A stretch of DNA of 21,897 bases, from contig PEZY01000012.1 in assembly GCA_002773855.1 (NCBI GenBank), positions 137,730-159,626 of the forward strand. The letters are read 5' to 3'. The notes beneath the pieces are model-generated. The model did not search any database. It was not told the DNA's origin and saw only the letters and a list, made by a program, of their open reading frames with translations. This DNA is from Candidatus Buchananbacteria bacterium CG10_big_fil_rev_8_21_14_0_10_33_19 (GTDB taxonomy: Bacteria; Patescibacteria; ABY1; 2-01-FULL-39-33). A program made the position numbers and the translations under genes. Position 1 is the first letter of the stretch. The number at the start of each line of letters is the position of its first letter. Shown piece by piece: positions 14,203-21,868 of the stretch.

Positions 14203-14442
14203 TTATTTTTTGATTTTTTTATGTTTCTTGATAGAACCGGTAATCTCTACGGTAATTGGTACTGCATTGGTGTTGATAAACGGTGGGATTTTAGCCGGAG
14301 GTTTATGGAAATTAACCTTCACTCCATAGCCTTTTTTCTTGTTGCCGTTGATACCAACTCCTTCAAAATTAGGGTTCTCATTAATTATAAAATACTGCTT
14401 GATAATAGCTTTTATGATTTTTGCCTGTGCCAAGGTAGCCAT
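14203..14442 (-). CDS. Small 79-residue protein of unknown function
   Basis: A basic, soluble product. After a helical start (ATLAQAKIIKAIIKQYF) it has an alternating pattern with NPNFEGVGINGNKKKGYGVKV (about 23-43) and VPITVEITGSIKK (about 61-73). The layout 'N-x-x-GVGI ... V-K-V ... P-x-x-I ... VP-V-x-E-x-x-G-x-I' recalls a small beta-alpha module found at the N-terminus of some serine-peptidase-like proteins and in stand-alone bacterial proteins. This is a resemblance by eye, not an assignment. The C-terminus is a Lys-rich tail. It has its own TTGACA promoter, a good SD (AAAGG, about 6 nt from the ATG) and its own terminator, so it is a monocistronic gene between the HTH regulator and secE. 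Confidence 0.75.
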   Translation of the reverse strand: MATLAQAKIIKAIIKQYFIINENPNFEGVGINGNKKKGYGVKVNFHKPPAKIPPFINTNAVPITVEITGSIKKHKKIKK

Positions 14443-14484
14443 CTTTTACCTTTCTATTTTAGGTTAAATGTGCTGGATGCCTTA

Positions 14485-14513
14485 GTTTTAGTACATAAAA
14501 TGATAATTGTCAA
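14485..14513 (-). promoter_or_regulatory. Promoter of the 79-residue gene
   Basis: On the minus strand, a perfect -35 TTGACA (14513-14508), a 17-nt spacer and -10 TAAAAC (14490-14485, four of six consensus positions) stand about 42 nt before the ATG. Confidence 0.6.
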
Positions 14514-14538
14514 GCAATAAAACCATTAGTTAGTTTGA

Positions 14539-14877
14539 TTATTTTTTCTCTAATTCATTCTGATTTTCGTCATCTTTAGCGATATTTTCAGCAAATTTAG
14601 GATTAGGGGAGTAAAGTTTGTTTTTGATCTTCCATTTATTGGTTTGTGGTTCAGTGTCTAAGTATTGGCCAATACCGTCTTTATTGAATTTATTTTTAAC
14701 CTTTACCTTGGTCTGAGACCATTTAAGGAGACTATCGAAGTTAATTTTATACACACCTCGAACCACAATATACAAGAGATCGCCATCTTTAATGGCTCGT
14801 CTGACCGTTTTTTCACTTACCCCAAACAGGTTAGCAGCTTGGGATGGGGTAATTCTAATTGGCTGGTTTTGAGCCAT
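14539..14877 (-). CDS. Small helix-turn-helix DNA-binding protein (excisionase/MerR-like fold)
   Basis: A 112-residue protein whose N-terminal 50 residues form a winged HTH of the helix_turn_helix_17/excisionase type: ITPSQAANLFGVSEKTVRRA (about 8-27), then KDGDLLYIVVRGVYKINFDSLLKW as the wing and anchoring helix. The rest (about 55-112) is Lys/Asn/Glu-rich and probably disordered or helical, with no recognised domain. A 30-bp perfect palindrome overlapping its promoter lies 31 nt upstream of the ATG, so negative autoregulation is likely. It could also act on the divergent sigma-factor operon, whose promoter is about 200 bp away. No integrase or phage gene is nearby, so an excisionase role is unsupported. 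Confidence 0.8.
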   Translation of the reverse strand: MAQNQPIRITPSQAANLFGVSEKTVRRAIKDGDLLYIVVRGVYKINFDSLLKWSQTKVKVKNKFNKDGIGQYLDTEPQTNKWKIKNKLYSPNPKFAENIAKDDENQNELEKK

Positions 14878-14907
14878 ATTGGCATTAAAATTAGTGTGGA
14901 TAAGTAG

Positions 14908-14937
14908 AGATTTGTCTAGACATGTCTAGACAAATCT
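14908..14937. promoter_or_regulatory. 30-bp perfect palindrome, probable operator of the HTH regulator
   Basis: Perfect dyad centred between 14922 and 14923, made of two adjacent copies of the self-complementary 10-mer TGTCTAGACA flanked by AGATT/AATCT. Its right edge overlaps the -10 box of the HTH promoter, so a bound protein would block initiation. The two half-sites fit binding of two dimers or one tetramer. Confidence 0.8.
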
Positions 14938-14962
14938 TAGCATTTTGACTACTAGATGTCAA
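14934..14962 (-). promoter_or_regulatory. Promoter of the HTH gene
   Basis: On the minus strand, perfect -35 TTGACA (14962-14957), 17-nt spacer and -10 TAAGAT (14939-14934), which overlaps the 30-bp palindrome by four bases (14934-14937). Confidence 0.75.
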
Positions 14963-15131
14963 TTGGTGTTATTGGTGGATTATATTGCTTCGTGCCTAGT
15001 TAATCACGTTTTATTCATTAGAATTGTGGAGTGTATTTGAATGGAACAATCTTGATGATTGTGATAGTAGGTAATTACCATATTTTTTATAATATGTCAA
15101 TTATAAATCTATTAACTTGTTCAAAATATTG

Positions 15132-15160
15132 TTGACAGCATTTTTTATTTCTATTATAAT
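15132..15160 (+). promoter_or_regulatory. Full-consensus sigma-70 promoter of the ECF sigma/DUF5667 operon
   Basis: TTGACA (15132-15137), exactly 17 nt, TATAAT (15155-15160), all twelve consensus bases. Inferred transcription start near 15167 gives a leader of about 80 nt. This suggests housekeeping transcription of the sigma gene rather than only self-activation. Confidence 0.85.
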
Positions 15161-15244
15161 TCACACTGTTTACTAATTCTAAATCAATTGTTATAGCTGG
15201 CTGGAAACAACTGTAACAAATTACTAATTTTCTCGTCATAATAA

Positions 15245-15790
15245 ATGAAGAGTCCCTTGAATCAAAAGATTCTCTTTTTAAAAGTCAAAAATCAAGATAA
15301 AGATGCTTTCGGACAGTTTTATGATTTATATGTAACCCGTATATATCGTTTTATTTTTTTTAAGATAAATTCTGTTGCTGATGCTCAAGATATTACTTCT
15401 GAAGTATTCTTAAAATTATGGCAGTATATTAGGGAAGGTAGAGATATTAAAAATCTCAACGCCTTGACCTATATGATCGCCAGAAACATGGTAATTGATT
15501 TTTATAGACAGAATTCTAAAATTGAAGATCCTATATCTGAAGATCATAACAATATTGCCGACGATCAAAAGGATCTACTGCGACAACAGATTATGGATTC
15601 AGAATTGAGTGATGTTTTGAAGGGGATAGAAAATTTAAAAGACGAGTATAAAGAAGTTATTATTTTAAAATATTTAGACGAGTTGTCTCATTCCGAGATA
15701 GCTGAAGTACTTAATAAGTCTAATGGTTCAGTCAGAGTATTATTGTATCGAGCCATAAAAGCTTTAAAAGAAAATGTCCATGACCAATAA
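15245..15790 (+). CDS. ECF-type sigma-70 family RNA polymerase sigma factor
   Basis: A 181-residue product with sigma region 2 (about residues 22-90: FYDLYVTRIYRFIFFK, DAQDITSEVFLKLWQYI, and the DNA-melting segment ALTYMIARNMVIDFYRQ) and region 4 (about 125-175: LKDEYKEVIILKYLDELSHSEIAEVLNKSNGSVRVLLYRA, an HTH). Regions 1 and 3 are absent, as usual for ECF factors. It would direct polymerase to a regulon of envelope genes, presumably. The next gene starts 17 nt before its stop, so the two are translationally coupled, typical of sigma/anti-sigma pairs. Transcribed from a consensus promoter at 15132. No SD. Confidence 0.92.
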   Translation: MKSPLNQKILFLKVKNQDKDAFGQFYDLYVTRIYRFIFFKINSVADAQDITSEVFLKLWQYIREGRDIKNLNALTYMIARNMVIDFYRQNSKIEDPISEDHNNIADDQKDLLRQQIMDSELSDVLKGIENLKDEYKEVIILKYLDELSHSEIAEVLNKSNGSVRVLLYRAIKALKENVHDQ

Positions 15791-16916
15791 TGATCTAATC
15801 GAAAAATTAAATCAGATTAAAGATTTGAATTCTGGTGGTAAGCCAGATTCCGCTTGGATTGCGTCCAATCGTGATGTGATGATGAGTCAAATTCAACCTA
15901 ATAGTCAAAATGAGTCTACAGTCAAAGAACTGGGAGATGGTTTTTATTATGGTCAGTATTTTAATAATTTATTTAGACAAAATTTTTTAAAGCCAGCTAT
16001 AGCCACTTTTGCTTTGGTTTTTCTGATGCTTGGTTATTCAGCAACCTTGAGTGTAGCTAATGCTAGTTTACCGGGTGATACTCTGTATCCAATCAAAACC
16101 GCTAAAGAAAGAGTCCAATTGGCTTTTACCTTCGAAGAAGAGGAAAAAGTAAAATTACAAATGACTTTTGTGTCTAACCGAGCTGATGAATTACAACAAT
16201 TAGTTAAAACTACTAGTGATGACAATAATAAGAATGCAGTGGTTAAGCAGACTGCTCAACAAATAGTTAAAGATGTGGCTACTGTCAAAGATCATCTCAA
16301 TGAAATAAGTGCCTCATCTATGACAGCTGACAAAAATAAAGTAATCGAAGCAGCCAAAGAAATTGATACTAAAACTATGGTGATTAAGCAAAGTTTAGTC
16401 GAAACGCACAGTAGTTTAAATGAAAATGATAAAAAAGAGTTGGAAGGTGATTTAAAGCAGGCTATTGTCACTACCGAAGAAACTGGCACTAGCGCTTTGA
16501 ACGTCATTATTAAGAAGTATGAAAGTGGTCAGTCTAATATAGATGATACTGATTTAGCAGCTAGGGTGGCTGATAGGATAAAGGACGCTGAGATTAATAT
16601 TGATGGTGCGAATAAAGTCATTGCCAAAGTCAGTACAACCACTACCGCGATTTTGAATTCTACTGTGTCGATAACTAACACTTCATCAACTACACCAACA
16701 CTAACAACTATCAAAAATCAACCGCAAGAAGCCCAAGTGGCTATTGAAGAAGCTAAAGATTTATTAGATCAAAAGGATTTTTCTTCAGCTTTGGATAAAA
16801 TTACTGAAACCAATAAGATAGTTAGCACTGTAGAAGAAAATGTCAGAGTAATAGTTAGTGAGTCAATTGATATAAAAAATTCTAGTCCAACTAGTACTAT
16901 TAGTACAATTAAGTAG
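15774..16916 (+). CDS. Membrane-anchored DUF5667 protein, probable anti-sigma factor
   Basis: A 380-residue product: cytoplasmic N-terminus (1-70, including DSAWIASNRDVMMSQI), one membrane helix (about 73-95, ending SVANA), then an extracytoplasmic DUF5667 domain starting SLPGDTLYPIKTAKERVQLAFT (98-119). A helical region to about 290 follows, then a Ser/Thr-rich linker (about 285-315) and a last helical piece. The sigma gene overlaps it by 17 nt, and the topology (short cytoplasmic domain, one helix, outer sensor) is the usual layout of an anti-sigma partner. The cytoplasmic part has no zinc-binding HxxxCxxC signature, so it is not a classical ZAS-type anti-sigma; the anti-sigma role is inferred from context. 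Alternative ATG at 15780. Stop is TAG. Confidence 0.85.
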   Translation: MSMTNNDLIEKLNQIKDLNSGGKPDSAWIASNRDVMMSQIQPNSQNESTVKELGDGFYYGQYFNNLFRQNFLKPAIATFALVFLMLGYSATLSVANASLPGDTLYPIKTAKERVQLAFTFEEEEKVKLQMTFVSNRADELQQLVKTTSDDNNKNAVVKQTAQQIVKDVATVKDHLNEISASSMTADKNKVIEAAKEIDTKTMVIKQSLVETHSSLNENDKKELEGDLKQAIVTTEETGTSALNVIIKKYESGQSNIDDTDLAARVADRIKDAEINIDGANKVIAKVSTTTTAILNSTVSITNTSSTTPTLTTIKNQPQEAQVAIEEAKDLLDQKDFSSALDKITETNKIVSTVEENVRVIVSESIDIKNSSPTSTISTIK

Positions 16917-16999
16917 TTATGGTATAGAATATATAAAATCATTTTCAAAAATGTCGATATTACAGATTAATGATGGTAATTCAATGATGGCTGGCGAGG

Positions 17000-17281
17000 C
17001 TATTTAAAATTAACAATTGAGTTATCTGGCACGGGGCCACCGCTAAGTACAGTTTCTGAGTTGAAAGCGTATTGAGCGGTAGTTCCATGCACGGATATAC
17101 CAATTTCGGATGTTCTTTTAAAGACTGGGGCAGAAATGGAGCTTGAGTTCTCTATCTGCTAATCGGTAAAGGTTGAACTGTTCTAGATGACAGTGCCATT
17201 AGCCGGATTGAGTTTAGGAAATCTTTTTGTAATCAAATTGATTCTAACTTTTGTTTCCATCCCAATTTTTAAAGTGAACAT
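17000..17281 (-). pseudogene. Decayed minus-strand reading frame between the anti-sigma and surface-protein genes
   Basis: From ATG 17281 on the minus strand one frame reads protein-like sequence interrupted by two TAG codons and ending at a third (17002-17000). The pieces are a 32-residue segment ending KRFPKLNPANGTVI, then NSSTFTD, then a 52-residue segment starting QIENSSSISAPVF and ending GGPVPDNSIVNFK. The composition (Ser/Thr/Asn/Gly, beta-type) resembles an exported or surface protein, and GC content is higher than in the flanking spacers. Two stops without a frame shift suggest recent decay. TAG is a normal stop elsewhere here (for example tmk), so readthrough by recoding is unlikely. 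The rest of the 392-bp gap (16917-16999 and 17282-17308) shows nothing else. Confidence 0.4.
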
Positions 17282-17308
17282 TTTAATAAATATAAATTTA
17301 ATTCTTTT

Positions 17309-20300
17309 ATGAGAAAATTAGTAACTTACGCTGTAGTAGTTGCTACTATCGTATGGTCTCTAGGATTAGCCGCTGTTGTTCCAGCTTCAGCTGCTTACAC
17401 ACCAATGGCTGGTGATTTGATCAAGACCTCAACTGATAGTGCAGTTTATTACATCGATGCAAGTGGCAAACGAAATTTGTTTGTTAACGCAGTAACTTTT
17501 TGGACATGGTACAGTGGTAGTTGGTCAGCTCTTAAAATGGGCAACGATTCAATGACACTAAAAGTGCTTTCCCAAGAAGATTTTGATGCTCTAACATCTG
17601 GCACTCATGCTACTGTTAGACCAGGCACCAAATTAATCAAATTCCAAAATAGTCCTAAGGTTTATGTTGTGTCTACAGGCAATGTCTTAAGAGAAGTTAG
17701 CGACGCTGTTGCTAAAGAACTTTTTGGCGCTGACTATGCAACTAAAAAACTTATCACTATTCAAAATGGTTTTGAAACCGATTATTCAAAAGGCGCTGCT
17801 TTAGCTAGCGGTGATGCATTACCTGATGGTTCTTTAATTAAGTACACAGGTAGCGAAGATATCTACTACATCCAAGATGGTATGAAGAGAATGGTATCTA
17901 GCGATGCTTTCATTGCTAACGGCTTTATGGCTAGCTCAGTAGTTACTGTGGCTACCTCAATGTCTTACGACGCTGGTGATTCTATTACTAGCGAAGAAGC
18001 TGCTTTAACAACTGTTGCTGGTAGTTCTTCTACTACTACACCACCAACAACCAGTGGTCCATTGTCAGCTGCTTTGGCATCTAATACTCCAGCTGCTGGC
18101 TTAGCAATTTATAGTGCTGTTCGTGTACCATTTACCACTGTTGCTTTAACAGCTGGTAGTTCTGATGCAGTTGTAGATTCTATTACTGTTGAAAGACAAG
18201 GCCCTGCTGCTGATTCAGTATTTTCTACTATCGCTTTAATTGATGCTGATACCAATGTTCAAATTGGTGTTAACCAAAGTTTAAACGCTAGTTCAAGAGT
18301 AATATTCGGTAATAACATCACTGTTAAAGCCGGTACTACTAAGAAAATTTTGGTAGCTGGTAATATGGCTGCAACTGGTGCTGGTACAGTACCTATGTTA
18401 GCTGTTGTTGATATCACCTTAGAAGGCGGTTCAACTTTGAATGCTAATTTACCAATCGTTGGTAATGGCCAAACTGTAACTGCGTTAACTATTGGTCAAG
18501 CTACAGTACAAAGAGGTAGTTATATGAACTCTACTTCAACTTCTTTGAAAGTTGGAACTGAGGATTATATTATTGCTGCTTATAAATTTTCTGCTGATTC
18601 AGTAGAAGGTCAAAATGTTAAACAAATTAAGTTCTACCAAAGTGGTACTGCTTCACTTACATCAGACCTAGAAAAATACAAATTGTTGGTTGACAATTCA
18701 ACTGTAGTAAATGCTACCTTCACTGTTGATGGTAAATATATTACAGCTGATTTTACCAATAGTCCTGTATATATTGAAAAAGGTAAGAGCAAACAACTTG
18801 TATTGAGAGCCGACGTTATTGGCGGATCTACAAGAACAATTAAGATGGATATTTATCGAAATTCTGATATCGTATCTGCTGGTAGCTCATTCGGTTACAA
18901 CCGAGCTGTAGCTGTTACAGGTACAGGTGCTAGTGGTTCATCTCCAATCTTATCTAATGACCAATACACTATTTCTGCTGGTACTTTGACTATTAGTTCA
19001 AATAATGTTATTCCAGCTCAGGATGTATCTTATGGTGACAGTCAAGAATTGGGCGCTTTCCAATTCTCTGTTAAGGGTGAAGCAATTGATATTTCTGCTT
19101 TAACTCTAGCTGTTAGTTCAACTACCGCTGGTAGTGATACATTTGATGATGTTAAATTAGTAGATTCAAATGGAAAAACTTTGTGGGGACCAAGCTCTCC
19201 ATCTAGTGGTAGCGTAGCTTTTACTTCTAATGTTCAATTACCAGTTGGTGATAACATTATTAAAGTAGTGGCTGACGTTGTAAGTACTGGTGGTTTTGCT
19301 TCAAACGAAACTTTCAATTTTAGTATCACTGGTAGTACTGTTACTGCTAGTGGCGCTTCAACTGGTGATACAGTTACTGCAAGTCCAACTACAGCTGTTA
19401 ATGCTTACACTCAAACATTTAAGAGTGCTAAGTTAACAGTTACTGCTAATGCCTTACCTACAGATGGTACTGTGGTAATCGGAACCAAGGATTATAAATT
19501 TGCTTCTTGGAGATTAAATACCACTGGTTCTGGTGAAGATGTAAAATTGACATCTATCATTATTGCTAACCAAGCTGGTACCACTTCAGCTGATTTAACT
19601 AATATTAGATTGATCAACGCTGACAATAGTAATACTGTAATTGATACAGATTATAGTGGTGATGGCTTTACTGGAACAACTACATTTACATTTAGTACTC
19701 CAATCATTATTGCTAAAAACTCTTCTCTAAACCTTGAGGTTTGGGCAGACGTTGCTAACAATAGTGCAGGTGGTGGACATGTTAATGAATTTGTCCTAAG
19801 AAGTGATGGAACTGTTGTTCCTGTTACTGCTGAAGGTAATTCAACAGGTAATACAATCACTCCATCTGGTAGTGCTTATAACGCTACTGACGGTGCTGAT
19901 ATAACTATTAGTTCTGTTGGTACATTGACAGTTGAAAATGCTGACGGTGCTCCATCTTCTAAGATTGTTGCTGAAGGTCAAACTTATGAGTTTGGTCGAA
20001 TCAACTTGAAGGCAACTAATGAGGCTATTGATGTCACTAACCTATCAATCTGTGTAGGTGCTGGTGCTGTTACTGGTACTGCAACAGGTGACAAGGATGA
20101 TATCACTACAGTTAGTGTTTACCGATCTGACACCATGGCTAAGATTATTGATAACCAACCAATCAATGCGATTTGTGAGGCTTTCTATCTAGCTCAAGGT
20201 GCTCTACAAGTACCTAAGACTTCATCTGGTCTTGATTTGATCATTAAGGCTACATTGTCTAACGTAGACAACGCTAGTGTTGATGAAACAGGTCTATCTA

Positions 20301-21031
20301 ATGCTAGTCTTTCTTTAGGTATTGGTGGTACTGATGGTATTACTTCAAAGGGTGCTCAATCTGGTACAACTATTACTGAAACATTTAATAGTGGTACTAG
20401 TTCTGCTATGATCCTTCATAAGGCATATCCAACAGTAACTATCAACACTCCAGCTGCTAAATTGGCTGGTGGTGCAGCATTATATGACTTCACTGTAAAC
20501 AACCCAACTGCTGAAACTATTGCGCTTTACAGATTATCATTCAATGTTTCTACTTCAAGTGGTGATATTGATGTTACATCTGGTGGTTTAGAGGCTAAGA
20601 GAAGTGACTGGGCAAGCTTTAAGAAGATTGCTGTTGATAGTGCAGGTACTATTTCTGCTACTACTAACGATCGTAGATTTACTTTCGCTTTGTGGAATCC
20701 AGATAGTACAACTGAAACTAGCAAAGAATTAAGAATTGCTTCTGGACAAAGTGCTCAATTCAGATTTATCGGACGAACTATTACAGGTTTGGACGGTACA
20801 GCTGGTGAAAGCTTAGAGGTTGTTCTATTGGGTGATACAACTACTACTACCGTTAATGGTGTTAGTGGTAACCCAGCTAGTTCATTCGTATCAGGTCAAC
20901 AAGGTAACTTTGTATGGTCAGACTTGTATTCAAGTACTGCTGCTACAGCTACCTCTACCTCTCAATGGTATAATGGTTACTTGATCGAAGGTCTATCTTC
21001 AACAACAACACCTGTTAGTATCCCAGAATAA
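17309..21031 (+). CDS. Large secreted S-layer-like surface protein
   Basis: A 1240-residue product with a signal peptide (hydrophobic 5-24, cleavage probably after ASA at 26-28). Three repeats of about 60 residues follow (about 35-95, 103-165, 171-233), each with a pattern like G-x-L-I-K ... V-Y-Y-I-x-x-G-x-x-R; then a Ser/Thr/Pro linker (about 238-250). The remainder is Thr/Ser/Gly/Ala-rich beta sandwich-like tandem domains (linkers such as GTLTISSN near 555-565 and GTLTVENAD near 870). Only two cysteines occur, Cys915 and Cys956, in one domain. Codon use is shifted towards AAC, ATC and TAC relative to neighbours, which suggests high expression. No membrane anchor or sorting motif is seen at the C-terminus. 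An S-layer role is inferred. A long terminator follows. Confidence 0.85.
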   Translation: MRKLVTYAVVVATIVWSLGLAAVVPASAAYTPMAGDLIKTSTDSAVYYIDASGKRNLFVNAVTFWTWYSGSWSALKMGNDSMTLKVLSQEDFDALTSGTHATVRPGTKLIKFQNSPKVYVVSTGNVLREVSDAVAKELFGADYATKKLITIQNGFETDYSKGAALASGDALPDGSLIKYTGSEDIYYIQDGMKRMVSSDAFIANGFMASSVVTVATSMSYDAGDSITSEEAALTTVAGSSSTTTPPTTSGPLSAALASNTPAAGLAIYSAVRVPFTTVALTAGSSDAVVDSITVERQGPAADSVFSTIALIDADTNVQIGVNQSLNASSRVIFGNNITVKAGTTKKILVAGNMAATGAGTVPMLAVVDITLEGGSTLNANLPIVGNGQTVTALTIGQATVQRGSYMNSTSTSLKVGTEDYIIAAYKFSADSVEGQNVKQIKFYQSGTASLTSDLEKYKLLVDNSTVVNATFTVDGKYITADFTNSPVYIEKGKSKQLVLRADVIGGSTRTIKMDIYRNSDIVSAGSSFGYNRAVAVTGTGASGSSPILSNDQYTISAGTLTISSNNVIPAQDVSYGDSQELGAFQFSVKGEAIDISALTLAVSSTTAGSDTFDDVKLVDSNGKTLWGPSSPSSGSVAFTSNVQLPVGDNIIKVVADVVSTGGFASNETFNFSITGSTVTASGASTGDTVTASPTTAVNAYTQTFKSAKLTVTANALPTDGTVVIGTKDYKFASWRLNTTGSGEDVKLTSIIIANQAGTTSADLTNIRLINADNSNTVIDTDYSGDGFTGTTTFTFSTPIIIAKNSSLNLEVWADVANNSAGGGHVNEFVLRSDGTVVPVTAEGNSTGNTITPSGSAYNATDGADITISSVGTLTVENADGAPSSKIVAEGQTYEFGRINLKATNEAIDVTNLSICVGAGAVTGTATGDKDDITTVSVYRSDTMAKIIDNQPINAICEAFYLAQGALQVPKTSSGLDLIIKATLSNVDNASVDETGLSNASLSLGIGGTDGITSKGAQSGTTITETFNSGTSSAMILHKAYPTVTINTPAAKLAGGAALYDFTVNNPTAETIALYRLSFNVSTSSGDIDVTSGGLEAKRSDWASFKKIAVDSAGTISATTNDRRFTFALWNPDSTTETSKELRIASGQSAQFRFIGRTITGLDGTAGESLEVVLLGDTTTTTVNGVSGNPASSFVSGQQGNFVWSDLYSSTAATATSTSQWYNGYLIEGLSSTTTPVSIPE

Positions 21032-21078
21032 TAGTTTCTGAATACTTAACAAGAGTTGATAACGGTTAAACCCGTTTA

Positions 21079-21117
21079 CAATACCGTCCCACAGTAATGT
21101 GGGACGGTATTGATTTT
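21079..21117 (+). terminator. Strong intrinsic terminator after the surface-protein gene
   Basis: A 15-bp perfect stem (21079-21093 with 21098-21112; core ACCGTCCC) with a GTAA tetraloop, followed by a short ATTTT. It is the longest hairpin in the window, in keeping with a heavily transcribed gene upstream. A small AACGG/CCGTT hairpin (21061-21076) precedes it. Confidence 0.85.
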
Positions 21118-21166
21118 GGCAAATTTTTCTGGTATTATTAGACTATTATAGTAATGAAACTAACAT

Positions 21167-21868
21167 ATGAATAAACAAAAAAAGATAACAGTTATAGTAA
21201 GTATAGGGGTTTTAATCCTTGTAATTATCGGTATTTCGTTTTGGTTTTTATTAAGTAAAAAAAGTGATAGTGATACTGGTCGTGAATTGACTGAGATTGA
21301 TTATGATAAATATGCTGAAATTGGCTATGATGCTGAAAAGGTTGATAAGTTAGTAAAATTAATTGATGAGATAGATGTTAAGATATCAGAAGATCCAACT
21401 GATTATGAAATTTATTTAAAAAAAGCTTCAATTTACAGGTCATTACATGAGTATGACTTAGCAGAGAAAGTCTATTTTAAGGCAATTGAAAAGTTCCCAG
21501 ATTTTGGCGCTGCTTATGGTGAATTAGGGGAGATGTATTTGGGTGATTTTCAAGATTTTGAAAAATCGGTGGAATATTTTAAATTAGCTATTGAAAAATC
21601 TCCTTATCGTTCGGATTACTATCGGTGGTTAGCAGATGTTTATAGTGCTAAATTTCCAGAAAAAAAAGGTGAAATAGAATCATTGATGCTGGCTGGAGTT
21701 ATGGATTCACCAGAGAATGCAGCTACTTTTTATAGTTATTTGGTTAATTTTTTTGATAAAGAAGACAATATGGACAAAGCGATTGAGTATGCTATGAAAG
21801 CTTTAGAAATAGATCCTAGTAATGAGGTAATGGCTAAGAAATTAAAAGATTTTCAAGCTCAGCGTTAA
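21167..21868 (+). CDS. Membrane-anchored tetratricopeptide-repeat protein
   Basis: A 233-residue product with a short basic N-terminus and one membrane helix (about 7-29), then a polar linker and TPR-type helical pairs from about 60 to the end. The clearest repeats are YEIYLKKASIYRSLHEYDLAEKVYFKAIEKFP (about 84-115), AAYGELGEMYLGDFQDFEKSVEYFKLAIEKSP (about 119-150) and a last one ending AIEYAMKALEIDPSNE. TPR domains mediate protein contacts; here the domain should lie outside the membrane, perhaps serving the envelope or surface-layer assembly since it follows the surface-protein gene, although a terminator separates them. No SD. The remaining 29 nt of the window hold nothing. Confidence 0.85.
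   Translation: MNKQKKITVIVSIGVLILVIIGISFWFLLSKKSDSDTGRELTEIDYDKYAEIGYDAEKVDKLVKLIDEIDVKISEDPTDYEIYLKKASIYRSLHEYDLAEKVYFKAIEKFPDFGAAYGELGEMYLGDFQDFEKSVEYFKLAIEKSPYRSDYYRWLADVYSAKFPEKKGEIESLMLAGVMDSPENAATFYSYLVNFFDKEDNMDKAIEYAMKALEIDPSNEVMAKKLKDFQAQR

Larger units (their letters stand above)
14878..15244. other. 367-bp divergent intergenic region with two promoters
   Basis: This region separates the HTH gene (minus) from the sigma-factor gene (plus). It holds the HTH promoter and palindrome at its left, the consensus sigma-operon promoter at 15132-15160, and between them (14963-15131) only short AT-rich inverted repeats such as CATATT/AATATG at 15079-15096 and GTAATTAC at 15071-15078. The sigma-gene leader can form a 9-bp stem (15188-15196 with 15211-15219). 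No coding potential or RNA gene was seen. Confidence 0.6.

Noticed and set aside
14173..14520. 115-codon plus-strand frame opposite the 79-residue gene
   Set aside because: It crosses the terminator, gene and promoter of the minus-strand gene, which has an SD and promoter; the plus frame has no such signals.
14539..14962. Excisionase-type HTH plus palindrome as a mobile-element boundary
   Set aside because: No integrase, transposase, attachment-site repeat or tRNA is seen nearby; an autoregulated repressor explains the signals more simply.
17000..17281. TAG read as an amino acid in the minus-strand frame
   Set aside because: TAG serves as a normal terminator for other genes in the window, including tmk and the anti-sigma-like gene, so decay is the simpler explanation.
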